From the NCBI GenBank assembly GCA_022494885.1, contig JAGVSM010002987.1:1-64000 (forward strand): DNA of 64,000 nucleotides. The letters are read 5' to 3'. Position numbers and translations under genes: made by a program. Shown here one piece after another: positions 46,190-57,200 of the stretch. The stretch's first letter is position 1; each line of letters begins with the position of its first letter. This DNA comes from Micrasema longulum (Eukaryota > Arthropoda > Insecta > Trichoptera > Brachycentridae). The notes beneath the pieces were generated by a model. It was not told the DNA's origin. It searched no databases and worked only from the letters and a program-made list of their open reading frames with translations.

Positions 46190-46640
46190 TGTATGCAGTT
46201 CAACCTCTCAGCGTCAAACATAGGACAATCGTGTAATATGTGGAGGACGTCCTGAAAGCTGAGTCCATCGCAAGGGCATCAATCGTTGTCTCTTTTTTTA
46301 AATCTATGAAGATATTTCCGAAAAGCACCATGACCTGAAAGCATTTAAGTTAGATCGTAAGTCCACCCAAAAGTATCCAATATTTTGGCATCTGTAAAAT
46401 TTTTGAAAAACAATATAATAATTTATATTTGTGGTGATATGGAGTCCGCAAGATGCGAAATATTATCTTATGTTGGAGAGGGTTCAGATAAAAATTCTGA
46501 GGTATCTTCTACATGGGGGAATATGGTAGTTATCCGTGGCTTTATTCCACTGCATTCCTCTCGAGCATGCTTGGGCCCAACGGTTTGCAACTTAGAAGGG
46601 ATGGGTTCACACTGACCACTTCGTCAGACTGATATAAGGT
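46190..46640 (-). mobile_element. R1/I-type non-LTR retrotransposon remnant (C-terminal zinc knuckle)
   Basis: On the minus strand, broken frames read SGHGAFRKYLHRFKKRDN and then CPCDGLSFQDVLHILHDCPM followed by FDAERL. The Cys-x-Cys...His-x4-Cys spacing after a YLHRF segment is the C-terminal RNase H/zinc-knuckle region of R1, I and LOA-like elements. Further upstream on the same strand, words such as GIKPRI are visible. Stops and frameshifts make it a pseudogene. Confidence 0.65.
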
Positions 46641-47639
46641 TTTATCGTCAACTTTAGAGAATATCCATTTTTATATTCCTGATGGTTATCTCCGACAGCG
46701 TCAGCACAAACTGTTTTCTCTCCCGGCTTCCAGAACCAACCTGCCTCTGGTTATGCCAATTGGAAAAGCAGTCAGACAGCTGAACATTATCACTTTGGAT
46801 ATCAACATCTTTCACATCAATGAAACTACGTTTAAGAGACAAATACTCTTAACTTAATAATGTCGAACCATTGTTCAAGTATAATGCCTTAAATACTATG
46901 TTATTGGTAATGATATTTTGGAAAAATAAATTGATTTGAAGTTGAATTTAAATTTCAGTGATAATTTTTTTTAATGCTCGGTGCTTTTCCAACTATTTAT
47001 TTGACCAATTAGCGCCTTTACTCTCTAATAAGCATCTTCAGACTGGTGATTCCATCGACGAAAATTGACCATCAAGAATAAATTGTCAATAAATAACATT
47101 GAAAAAAGTAAACCAATTGAATAAAAGAAAATTTTAACAATAATTGTTCTGCTATGTGTAACATTTTATTCGTAAAAAATTATGCATAATTTTATTATCC
47201 ACGTGTTATACGATAACTTTTTATTTTGTACAATATTAAACCTCTTACTAATTCCTTTATTTTTAAATTGCATACTCGCATTATTTTTCCAATTTTTTTG
47301 GGAAATAAAAAAAGATTACGAAACTTTTCCAACAAATTTGAATCTACGTTAAAAAATTACCAGTGCTCGTAATTTAAATAAGATTTCCTCACAGTAGTTT
47401 CTTGAATAAAATTCTGTATAAATTTATGCTTATACTGTTTAAGTGCAAAGCTAATCGATAGTGCGAATTTCTAATGTTATATTTTTAACAAAAAAAGCAT
47501 TTATAATATTTTTTAATCGATTTTCATAAGCTGTTCGTATTTTACGTAATCTTTTATTTTTAATGGAATGATCAACATTTTTATCGATTCATTTACGATT
47601 TTGAAACGTTTACCGTCAAGTCATTCCAATTTATTTATT

Positions 47640-47822
47640 TTAAAAATAAAATTTGGATTTCTATGATTTAGCCAAATATTTTTACTATCCTGCCATTTTC
47701 AATGAGTTGTAAATACCTAACTCACTGGGAAATAAAAATCAAGTTGGAGTAGAGTGGGGCTTGAACCTCGAACCTCTGATCCATGAGTCCGCAACACTAA
47801 CCTCGGGACCACAAACCGATTT
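47640..47822 (-). repeat. tRNA-derived SINE, family B
   Basis: Minus-strand head TGTGGTCCCGAGGTTAGTGT, GCGGACTCATGGATCAGAGG and GGTTCAAGCCCC. The body contains AACTCATTGAAAATGGCAG and AAATATTTGGCTAAATCATA, as in the 52541 copy. Confidence 0.65.
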
Positions 47823-48589
47823 AAAAATCGGGTCTGTGAAATACAAGAATGTACGAGTCAGCCAACATAATATTATCGGTTATCGTTTTTTTTAATTAAA
47901 AAATAAATAATCACCATTTGAACATGCAAATTTTCATCATCGTTCCCTTTCTCCACCTAATTGTGCATAGAGTAATGCGCGGTCTCACTTTTTTTCGTAC
48001 AAACGTATTCTCGAATTTTCTCCCTAGATTATGACACTAAAGATTTTTTTTTTTTACATACTATAAGTATTTACCATTAGCGAGTCTTTATTGTATTGTT
48101 TGTTTGATTAGTTGTTTATTATTGGAACTAAGACCAACCAAAAAAACCCTTAAACGAGCCCAATTTTATCTGCTGTCTTTGGACGTGGGATATACAGATA
48201 TGATAACTATTTTAAAAACTCTATATTTACAAACACAAAAAACTTGATTCTGATTACCTACCTTAAGAAAAAGATTAAATGTGCGAGGTGCAGATAACGG
48301 GCCAACGAACTTAGATTTTAATTTAGCATAAGGCATTTGCGAGATAGTGACAGAAAAAAACGACAAAAACAAAAAAGAACTAATTAATTTGGATGAATTT
48401 GTATTAATCGAATCACAAAAATTCACTCCACCGCATATCCTCTTAAGGTGCAACATAAGTGGATAGTCAAATGTCGCGAATTAATACGAGATACTTTCGT
48501 TTTTTGACGAACGTCAAATTATGCTGAAAAAATAGGCCGTAAAATTGCCGTTTACAGGTGGAAAATACAATATTATTTTTCTTCCAGAG

Positions 48590-48800
48590 ACTTGATCATT
48601 GCCCATGTGTAAACAGCAATTTGTAGAGCACAACATTGTTCCGAGACAGTGTCACCGAGACAGACTGGAGCAGGTTCCCTCCGCGGAACAATGCTTACCT
48701 CCACCACCGCGTGCGGCCGCATCGTCCTTGTGTGAACGCGCACGGACATGACCTTACGGCAATAGCGAATTGCTCGACGCGTGCGCGTCGATCCCGCGTA
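48590..48800. promoter_or_regulatory. CpG-rich patch 550 bp upstream of the SoHo exon
   Basis: A locally GC-rich block with many CG dinucleotides: CTCCGCGGAACAATGC, ACCACCGCGTGCGGCCGCAT, GAACGCGCACGG and CGACGCGTGCGCGTCGATCC. It stands out sharply from the AT-rich intron. It could be another internal promoter giving a transcript that begins near the SoHo exon. No in-frame ATG with a phase-1 donor was found, so any first exon here would be untranslated. Confidence 0.35.
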
Positions 48801-49340
48801 TTTTTCGAGACAGAAAAAAAGTCTTTATATTATTTAGTCCATTCTTAAGCAATTCCAATACATCTTGGTATAAAATAAATAGTATTTTTAGTGAACTCGC
48901 TCGTAATAAACTATGTATTGTAAACATGTTTACGTTACTTTACTCTAAAGAAAGTACGCTCTATTTTTGACGGCAAAAAGTAGGCACCTTAAAGGATATG
49001 ACACTTTTTTCGCCTGACCTTAAATACCTTTTATATTCTATTCTTGTTATGTGACTTTGTCCGCAAATGTATAAAAATAAAATAACTTAAATATGTACGT
49101 AAGTATACCGTCTAATTGTTCGTTTATTAAACTCCTTGATTTAAAACAATTAAAATGAAATTACCTACATTCTGTGACAAGAACAAATAATTAATTTTTC
49201 GTTTTACGTAGGTACCTTAATTGAAGGAAATCTCAATATTATAAAACTGTCCTTACAAATGTGACGAAGCAGAAAGAAAGGCGGAGGTTTGACTAATCAG
49301 TTTACGATGGAAGTGGTCTGATTTATATCGTGTTTTACAG

Positions 49341-49501
49341 AGTCACCACGCCGCTACGTGGAGAGCGATGTGAACATCCATTACCGTGTCCCAGTACGGC
49401 AGGAGCCCCGTCCTCTAGTTCCCGAAGAGGAATTGGCAAGGAGACAAGCGGACCACATGAGGAGAGTTTACCAGGAAGAGAGGCGAAGGAAATACTTGCA
49501 G
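49341..49501 (+). CDS. CAP: CAP SoHo-domain exon
   Basis: A 161-nt exon follows TGTTTTACAG and ends before GTCAGT. AG completes a codon begun by the previous exon (phase 1), then 53 codons follow, ending in Gln in phase 0. The peptide runs SPRRYVESDVNIHYRVPVRQ, EPRPLVPEEELARRQADHMR and RVYQEERRRKYLQ. This is the sorbin homology (SoHo) domain of the SORBS/CAP family, which in other animals binds flotillin at membrane microdomains. The C-terminal SH3 domains, expected to bind vinculin, Cbl and other partners, lie beyond the window. This exon is where the long N-terminal chain and both candidate short first exons converge. In flies, CAP acts at muscle attachment sites and in stretch-sensing organs. 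Confidence 0.93.
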
Positions 49502-50079
49502 GTCAGTGCAGATAATGAATAAGGTCTAACATTTGATATTTCATAGCGACCCCTGTCCATATAAGCACCGGGTTCTCGTGTTCTAATAACTACCAGTAAA
49601 ATACAACAGTTAACATATATTTTTTTCATTTTGTTCCCCCCTTTTAGTGAAATAAATTCGATTATAATTCGTTATGGCTAACAACAAAATATTTTTTAAG
49701 TTAACGAATCAAAAGCTACAATGTATATTTAAATTTAAACAGATATTTCAGAACCAAAATTAATTTACAAATAATTCAAATAGATCAAGTCAAAGAAGGA
49801 GTCATGTTTTAGAAATACCACATTGTAAAACAAGGCTCGCACAGAGACATACATATTTTATAGGCCCTAAAATGTTTGATTCTTTTTTTACTGATAACAT
49901 TTAATTGATTCCAAACTTTCAAAATTTTCCGTCTTTTAAAAAACAGGCAGTCTCCTGGATACAAACTAAAGATATGAACTTTTTTTTCTATGATATATTT
50001 TGTTGCCCTTTAATAATAAGGAATATTTTTATGTTTTTTTTTTTAATATTTTATATTTCCTTTTTTAATTACAATAAAA

Positions 50080-50320
50080 ATAAAATTCCATATAATTTTA
50101 ACAGAATATTTTATTTTCTCTATCTTATGTTTCACAAAAATATTTTAACTGTCTATTTATTATATGAGCAAAAATTTACATTATCTTGTTTACCCACGAA
50201 CAGGCCATGCCTTTGTGGATTTTTTTTGTTTACTATTAATATGTATTTCATTGTTATGAAATTATCCTTAATTTTTTTAGTACTCTGTTTTACCACATAT
50301 GTATATTGTAAAAAAAAAAA
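50080..50320 (+). mobile_element. LINE 3' UTR with A tail
   Basis: Inverted match of 3966-4260: TTTCACAAAAATATTTTAAC, CCCACGAACAGGCCATGCC, TACTCTGTTTTACCACATAT and an A run at about 50310-50320. The 139-codon open frame across it is Phe/Ile/Leu-rich because the DNA is T-rich, and is not taken as a gene. Confidence 0.55.
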
Positions 50321-50497
50321 CTAAAAAATTTAATCATAAATAAAAATAATAAAAAATTAAATTTTAGGTTTCTGGATTTTTAAAACGATTATGGGCAATA
50401 CTAACGGAACAAATAATATATTTGAGAGAGTGCATAAATTTTGTTTGCATAGAATTTCAATTAAAAATTTGCGGAATTCCAGAGTAAGAATTTTATT

Positions 50498-51063
50498 TAA
50501 CTCTTGTGATGCCACACTAGTCTACATACGATAAAAGACTTGATATATTTCTTTTATTTCTCAAAATTATGATGTTGTATTTTTATAAATATTCAAATGA
50601 ACACCCTTTCACACCAGATTTGCGAAGTAAAATTTCTACATTTCTGCTAGATTTAAATACAAAAAATATTTATGCTTGCTACGCGAAGAATGAATGTGAT
50701 GCCAATGCAGCAATAAATATGTAAAAGAGAAAGCACGAAGATATAACTCATAACAAAGAAAGCTGAGACGCTGTTCTGTGGCCGGTGTATGTGTGAAACA
50801 GATTCAGTCGGTTTATGTCAGTTGTGGGGGATGCACGCACGTAATATGACCGGCGTATTTATGATTCTTAATTTATTTTGCCAAAACAGGACTAAATTAT
50901 GAGTTTATTTTTATAAATTATAGAAAAGGATTTATTAAACAGTACCTATGTCTATGATTTTTTTTTCTAAATTTAAAAAAAATCTGAATTTCAGAATATT
51001 CCGTCTTTTGCTTGTGGTAACACGATGTTACATCACCGTGCGCAAATGAATTATTTACCACAA
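50498..51063 (+). repeat. Dispersed repeat, direct copy of 20607-21175
   Basis: Same blocks in the same order: CACACTAGTCTACATACG, GAATGTGATGCCAATGCAGC, AATATGACCGGCG, AATATTCCGTCTTTTGCTTG and TACATCACCGTGCGCAAA. Copies differ by many substitutions and small indels. Confidence 0.65.
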
Positions 51064-51535
51064 TTTTTTTTAGATTTATCATAAGGTACTAAGTAATATA
51101 TTTCATCCGTAATTAATCCTCTGCGGTGCAAAAAAAAGAGTCATTTTGCGAATCTAACATTAGTAATTATTCTCCTTGAATAAAAAGACGCTTTATTTAG
51201 TAACAATTTCATAACCTCCGTCTAATAACATATTACAACTGAGATGCAAAACATTTTAGAGAAAATATAAATAGTTTAATGTATAAGTCTTAACTTCAAG
51301 ATTGAATTATGATATAATATTTAGGTACATATCATTTAATGAACCCACTATATCTAGAGACTTATCGGTGTGACACAATTTTTTTTAACAGGTTTTTTTA
51401 CACACTTACATATAAAATACATTTGTAAGTTATTAATATTCAGCAATTATTTAATGTATTAAAGAGTTTTTTTTTTCATTTGAAGATCTTATATGCTCAT
51501 AAAAGTTTTCGGGAGATTATTGAACAATCAATGTT

Positions 51536-51942
51536 CGTTCTCCAAATTATTTTGTAATTCGGAAAACGACTAGAAAACCTTTAATTATTTTACCTAGGGT
51601 TGTTAGTGTGGGATAAATATTTTTTTTATTCTGGATAAAAAAAAGTTATATACAATAAATTTGAAGTCACAAAGTTGTTTTACCGGCAGGACATCACATA
51701 ATAAAAAATACACAATTTAACTGGCCACTTTACACACTGCGTCGTTCTCCAAATTAATTTGTAATTCGGGAAACTACTAGAAAACCGTTAATTTTCTAGT
51801 TGTTAGTGTGAAATATACATATTTTTTATTATGGATAAAAAAAAGTTACAAACAATAAATTTGAAGTCACAAAGTTGTTTTACCCGCAGGACATCACAGA
51901 ATAAAAAATACACAATTTAACTGGCCACTTTACACACTGCGT
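51536..51942 (+). repeat. Local tandem duplication, about 205-bp unit twice
   Basis: Unit one (51536-51742) and unit two (51743-51942) both run from CGTTCTCCAAATTA to GGCCACTTTACACACTGCGT. They share long identical stretches such as AAATTTGAAGTCACAAAGTT. The repeat end carries a short family-D segment. The junction is exact (CTGCGT then CGTTCTCC). Confidence 0.8.
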
Positions 51943-52394
51943 AACATTCACTATTCTGCATTCGTTTGAACATCCGTATTCTACATCCATACCCTCCATT
52001 ATTGAATCTTTAAGATTAAAAGAAGTAAACTTCGCCATGTTCTTAGTTCTGGGCTAAAATACAATGTACATATACGATAATTGAACTTTCTTCTCGCAAA
52101 CCACATTTTTACATCATTGGCTAGAGCAATTCAACATTCAAGTTCTTATCATATTGAAAGTTGCAATTTCTTAGCCAACGGATGTGTTAGGTGATTTCTT
52201 TTAAATAAGTAACTTTTTTCAAGGGGAAAGTCTTGGTACACCGATAATTATCAATTTTACTCGGCGATTCGTGTTTAAGAGATTAATAACAATATATCTT
52301 ATATGCTTTTCTTAATTTATATCTTATTTCAACTTTCATGTAAAAGTCGAAATAAGATATGCAAAAGGGTACTTATTTACACTAGTAGTAATAT

Positions 52395-53262
52395 CTGACT
52401 TTTGTTTTATTTACAATATTTTGAGTTTGTCCAAATTTTTGTAGACAAGGACTGGATTCAACTCCCCGAGGAGCTATTGATATTAAAATATTACAACAGA
52501 GATGAAGAACATTTAATTTAAGGTAATATAGAAGTCTAGGCATATTTTTTTATTTATTTTTTAAATATAAAAATAAATACTTACGTACTTATGATTTACC
52601 CAAATATCTAATTTTGAGAGCCATTTTCAACGAGTTGTAAATAACTCACTATTAGAAAATGGAATCGAGATGGGGTAGAGTGGGATTCGAACCGCGGACC
52701 TTCGGTCCGTGAGTCCGAGACACTAGCCACAGGACCACGGCCAGGCTTATGTCCTGTCAATGGCTGGTTGAAGTGGCCACTGTACACACTGTGTAATATT
52801 CACCACTATGCTCTTATTTGGACATCTATATTCCTTCAATTCTTTCATCTGTTGATGTTTGTGAAGTTAAAGATCTAAAACCTTTATTTATGCGGGTGAG
52901 ATTCATCCAATTGAATTATTTCACGCAAGTACTAGGCAACGTCTGAAAATCTTATGTTTTCAATTTCTGTACTTTTTCGTGGACCAGGTGGATTTATCAA
53001 CAATATTTTGAGTTTGTCCAAATTTTTGTAGACAAGGACTGGATTCAACTCCCTGGGGAGCTGTTTATATTAACATACAAAAGAGATGAAGAACATTTAA
53101 GAGAAGTTAAAATAGAAGTTTAGGCATCTACAGGGCTTATGACCTGTCAATGGCTGGTTTAAGTGGCCACTTTACACACTGTGTAACATTCACCGTTCTG
53201 TCCATATTCACAAACATCAACAGGTGAAAGAATTTAAGGAATATAGATGTTCGAAGCATCTC
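52395..53262 (+). repeat. Two family D units, the first split by a SINE
   Basis: Unit one: TTTGAGTTTGTCCAAATTTT, CTGGATTCAACTCCCCGAGG, AGAAGTCTAGGCAT, then a SINE-B insertion, then GGCTTATGTCCTGTCAATGG to GTACTAGGCAACGTCTGAAA. Unit two begins at about 53000 with the same words and ends near 53262. Head-to-tail placement suggests tandem growth. Confidence 0.7.
52541..52743 (-). repeat. tRNA-derived SINE, family B, inserted in family D
   Basis: On the minus strand the head reads GCCGTGGTCCTGTGGCTAGT, TCGGACTCACGGACCGAAGG and the B box GGTTCGAATCCC. The body has AACTCGTTGAAAATGGCTCT and AGATATTTGGGTAAATCATA, and an A-rich end at 52541. It is the best-preserved copy of the family in the window. 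Confidence 0.75.
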
Positions 53263-54047
53263 TGCAATTTTATGAAACATCTCTAAAGCGTCCTTAATAC
53301 GAGTATCATAATTCAACGGACACCCAACCGATGAGTTCGATCAACCCCGAAATTTCTAAGCTTTATTGCAATCGACAGGCCTAATAGCCGCGATCCATCG
53401 GTTGGCCACAACTGGTATAGGCACTCAAACGGCAGCGTATCAAGATGTTTTTGGTTATATGAAAGGAAAAGTGAGTCTTACGCTTCAAATGCCAGTCGAG
53501 GAATATTGAAATACTGCAATGTAGAACCATCTTTAAAATCCATATTAAATATTGAAATTTTCATATCCGCCCTGCCAGGAATCAATACGAGAAACTTAAT
53601 CATGGTAGGTGAACGTACAGGAATAATGAATTATTGTAATGAAGAATCAACTTTAATACCAATATATATGAACCTATGACGTCAAGCGTGATAGGCTAAC
53701 ATTCCTACCACTGCACTATGACGTATACTTACATGTTACTAATTTTTACCATAGGTTAATCATGGATTCCAAAACAGTCGTCCAGGTTCTTGTTCTATTT
53801 AACTGACAGAAATGTATTTTTTGTTTGCTCGAACACGGAACAAAAAAAATCAACTCCCGTCTACAAAAAATAATAAAAACATTATGACGCGCAAAGAACA
53901 AAAAATCATAGGCTTAACTATTGAGTTGGCGTTTAATTTGTAGAACTCCACATAAGAATCCTTATATTCAAACTAAACGCTTTTTGAGTCTACAAATCCT
54001 AATTTTTTTTTTACACAACAAAAAATCTGACGATTTTAAATATAAAA
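53263..54047. other. Intron, nothing coding recognised
   Basis: Less AT-rich in the first half with no open frame of note. Unidentified. Confidence 0.35.
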
Positions 54048-54110
54048 ACAAATGTCATTTATAATATAAATAAAACACGAGTGATATTTTAATCCACAAA
54101 TTTGGAATAT

Positions 54111-54153
54111 CCAGTGACCGGTTTCATCGCTTTCGCGACATCTTCGAGACTGG
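54111..54153 (-). ncRNA. Hammerhead-like motif in left arm of F2
   Basis: Minus strand: CCAGU, CUCGAAGA, U, GUCGC-GAAA-GCGAU, GAAA, CCGGUC, ACUGG. Helix I is a perfect 5 bp (CCAGU/ACUGG) and helix II is 5 bp with a GAAA loop. The first box has an extra C relative to CUGAAGA. Confidence 0.4.
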
Positions 54154-54472
54154 TATCTTTATTAAAGAGTTAAATGTATTTATACAAAACAGAGGTAAGG
54201 ATAGATAATTCAAAGTTACATGTAAGTAAATTAAATAAAGTTAATTTCATCTTAAGGATCATTATCAAAAAAAATTCTTAGGGTTAACTAATGAGTTGAT
54301 ATAATGCTATTTATAACTATTATAACTCATTAGTTAACCCAAAAAAAATAAAAAAAATTGATAATGATTCTTAAGATAAAAATAACTTTATTTAATTTAC
54401 TTACATATAACTTTGAATTATCTATCCTTACCTCTGTTTTGTATAAATACATTTAACTCTTTAATAAGGATA

Positions 54473-54519
54473 CCAGTCTCGAGGATGTCGCGAAAGCCAT
54501 GAAACCGGATATTCACTGG
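54473..54519 (+). ncRNA. Hammerhead-like motif in right arm of F2, disrupted
   Basis: CCAGU, CUCGAGGA, UGUCGC-GAAA-GCCAU, GAAA, CCGG, then a duplicated AUAUU before CACUGG. The cleavage triplet is interrupted and helix II has lost a pair, so this arm is probably inactive. Confidence 0.3.
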
Positions 54520-54979
54520 ATATTCCAAATTTGTGGATTTAAGTATCACTCGTGTTTTATTTATATAATAAATTACAATGAACTTCCATCAATAATTTTC
54601 ACTTACAAACTTAAATGTTTACAAATGTCATTTGTTTGAAAATGCTCTAATACGCAAAACAGTTGCCCGATTTTGGTGTTTGTAAAAATATAAACATATT
54701 TTAAAATTCTCAACTTCCATGCAATCGCTTTCCTAAGAGTTTCTGCGTTTTGGTTTAGATATATGGCATTTGTTTATTTTTAATTTTATAATCATAAATT
54801 ACATTTTTAGCGATTGTATCTCACACGTGAGGCCTAACAGATTTACAAACAATTAAATTAAATGCCCAGGAGAGAGTAAAACCACATTCCAAAATTAATT
54901 GCCAGATTCTGCAACTCTTTGGCTCATTCCACACGCACCGTAGAAATCCACGTGACACGGAAACATTAAGACAAACTTA

Positions 54980-55108
54980 TACCCGTATGCAGAGACAAAC
55001 CTTACGGTGAGGAAAGTACATTCTATTGTCTTCACCTTCGGTTTATTCTCTGCATTTGAAATTAGAATGTACTTTCCTTACCTTAAGTTTTGTCTCTGCA
55101 CACGGGTA
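54980..55108. repeat. Hairpin with 47-bp arms
   Basis: TACCCGTATGCAGAGACAAA at the left mirrors TTTGTCTCTGCACACGGGTA at the right. The inner parts AGGAAAGTACATTCT and AGAATGTACTTTCCT are perfect complements, with a loop of about 35 nt. Size and symmetry fit a small foldback element or a pre-miRNA-like transcript. Confidence 0.65.
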
Positions 55109-55214
55109 TTATTTTCATTGTTTTTTCATTGAAAAAAAAATTGCCATCTTATAATTTGCGATTTCGGGAGGCATTTTTAAGGAGTAGGAGATCATTTTTT
55201 GTCTCCATCCGGCA

Positions 55215-55515
55215 GATAAAGAATACAGTTCTGTTTGTGAAATAGAATCAGGGCTCTAAACGAGTGTTTTTGACTCAATGGCTGCTCTCAGGTGAAAATC
55301 CTGAAAAAACAAATCGAGTGGATAAACTTCCGCCTCTTAGTGTAGTGATTGGCGCGTTTGCGTACCATGCTTGACGTCCCGAATCTAATTCCCGGGAAGG
55401 TTAAAATAAAAAAAAATGTTTTTAAAGTTGTTTTTTTCACTGAAGTATTTCATTGTCCTTCGGCTCGACTGGCACCTGAAGCGTAGGAATTATCGCCTTA
55501 CCTTCCTGTAACAAT
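55215..55515 (+). repeat. tRNA-derived SINE, family C
   Basis: Leader TGACTCAATGGCTGCTCTCA, head CCTCTTAGTGTAGTGATTGG with CGTTTGCGTACCATGCTTGA and a decayed B box, then a tail with TGGCACCTGAAGCGTAGG and CCTTACCTTCCTGTAAC. Confidence 0.65.
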
Positions 55516-55904
55516 GTTCGAAATAAGCTGCATTTTATTTACCAGTACAGTGACTTTTGCACCGTTGTGTGCGAATAAAAGTTTGATGATGATGAATCCG
55601 CCATACACCCGAGGTATTTTTACCGTGCCGTATGGATTTGTACGACCGTCCGAAATAGGCACATCCATAGACATAAATATCTGTCCATACTTCACAATCC
55701 ATTCCTCACACTTCACAACTGCTTATTTCATACTCTTTTCGACACATTTACATTCTTATATTTACATAACACTGGCATGTTAAAAAACAATTATCACCGC
55801 ATAGTCATAATACTTGTTTGTTGACAATTTTGTAATGGAGTTTCTGTAATCAACTAGACGCTACTGTTAAATGAAAATAGATAAACGTTTGGTAATAAAT
55901 AATA

Positions 55905-56500
55905 TATATTTACTTCTTTATTTACATTAAAATCAAAATTGAAATGTCAATATCTAAATGCTTTAGTTCTTTTTTTCTCCTTCTTCTCTCCTTCCCATCA
56001 CATCTTGTCTCCTCTTTTCATAGAAAATTGTAAATTTTTAGTTAATTTATGTTTAAATTTTTTAAATGTAAATTTATATATATTTAAAAAAAACATATAT
56101 ATTATTAAGTAATGCCTAGTAGGAGAAGACCCGTGCTAAGACAGACTAACATATATGTTTATTTATTTATTTCCTTTTACATACACACACACGTATGCAC
56201 CCTTAAAAACATTCATACACATACACACATACATACACGCACATGCACACATATACAAGCATATATACATACATATAATATGTACATATACACACACATA
56301 AAATCAAATATATACTACAGGTAATTTTGCAGAATCTCATATATAAATATAATTATTAGATATACTAGAATATGTCCATGTACATGTGATTTTCTCAAGC
56401 TGAACGGTTTGCGTAGGTAGGAAGAAATTGCCTTACGGCAATATGCCCGCCCTTATATGCATAAATATGTAAATATATATTAAGTATTAAATAAGTTTAT
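55905..56500 (+). mobile_element. Non-LTR retrotransposon 3' end
   Basis: Begins with the last codons of an ORF2 (TSLFTLKSKLKCQYLNA) matching the better copy at 60.6 kb. A 3' UTR follows with a CA/TA-rich microsatellite (56160-56310). The end has TTGCCTTACGGCAATATGCC and an AT-rich tail. Confidence 0.65.
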
Positions 56501-56676
56501 TATTATATTTATTTAGTGATTATTTATTTAACAAACTTCAATTCAATAAGGCCTATTGCTTAAATAATTATCTTGCAGCTAACAGACTCATTAGACAAAA
56601 AAAGGATAAATTCGAACTTAAAAAATGACTCTTAATGTTATTAAATATTTGTATACAGCCACTTTTTGACCTTTTT

Positions 56677-56720
56677 ATGTCTACTGGTTTCGAGACGTAC
56701 CTGTCTTTTTGTCAGGAGAC
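56677..56720 (-). ncRNA. Hammerhead-like motif, family 1
   Basis: Minus strand: GUCUC, CUGACAA, AAAGAC-AGGUA-CGUCUC, GAAA, CCAGUA, GACAU. GAAA and the GUA triplet are kept. The first box has one change and both helices are weakened. A relic of the 2806 type. Confidence 0.4.
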
Positions 56721-56894
56721 CATTTAACTAACATGCAAAACTCTCTGTACATCTTCACCAAGTTGTAAATAAATATCAAGGGATGTGATTTTATGCGTAC
56801 TTTTACATTATTTGATACTTGTTTATCGGGCCTTTTTGGTGAATTTTTTTTATGCAAAAAATTATAAATAACTATATTTAAACTGTATCTGTGT

Positions 56895-57200
56895 CCGAAC
56901 AGATAAGAACACAATTATGTGTGTGAATTATAAACAGAACCCAGGACAAGTGTTTGCGACTTGATGGCGACTCTCAGTTAAAAATCCTGAAATAGGAAAT
57001 CGAGTAGAGATAAGTCAATATTGTAGTGTAGTAGTTGTGCGCGTTTTCTTCCTTACTTGACTTCCTGGGTTCGACTTCTGACAGGATGGACGTGAAGTAT
57101 TGGTTTTAATGGTGGTTCTATACGGCAATATTTCATTGTTCTTGGACTGGCACCTGAAGCGTAAGATTCATCACCTTCCCTTCCATTTAACGTTTCGTGT
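56895..57200 (+). repeat. tRNA-derived SINE, family C
   Basis: Leader CTTGATGGCGACTCTCAGTT, head ATTGTAGTGTAGTAGTTGTG with a B box GGGTTCGACTTC, tail TGGCACCTGAAGCGTAAGAT and CACCTTCCCTTCCATTTAAC. The same leader and tail as the 55215 copy. Confidence 0.65.

Larger units (their letters stand above)
13873..49340 (+). other. CAP: 35.5-kb CAP intron before the SoHo exon
   Basis: The intron runs from GTGAGG at 13873 to TGTTTTACAG at 49340. It contains two candidate alternative first exons (26188, 29752), a possible THAP-type exon, and many repeats listed separately. Other small exons could exist that I did not recognise. Confidence 0.7.
54061..54620 (+). mobile_element. Foldback retroposon F2 with exact 13-bp target duplication
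   Basis: The element is flanked by ACAAATGTCATTT at 54048-54060 and again at 54621-54633. Its first 510 bp form a long inverted repeat centred near 54300: GGGTTAACTAATGAGTT mirrors AACTCATTAGTTAACCC, and AAACACGAGTGATA mirrors TATCACTCGTGTTT. The last 50 bp (TTTTCACTTACAAACTTAAA) are single and match the end of F1 at 28.3 kb. Hammerhead-like motifs face opposite ways in the two arms (54111-54153 minus, 54473-54519 plus). No ORF. Confidence 0.7.

Noticed and set aside
47002..47045. Another hammerhead motif on the minus strand
   Set aside because: CUGAAGA and a GGUC end are present, but GAAA is missing (GCUAAU), helix II is broken and no helix I pairs.
49330..49515. 61-codon open frame starting at an ATA/ATG-like site
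   Set aside because: Out-of-frame shadow of the SoHo exon. The real frame is fixed by the splice sites and the SPRRYVESD motif.
49905..50324. 139-codon hydrophobic open frame
   Set aside because: Phe/Ile-rich because of T-rich DNA. It overlaps a LINE 3' UTR with an A tail, and the reverse copy at 4 kb does not keep the frame.
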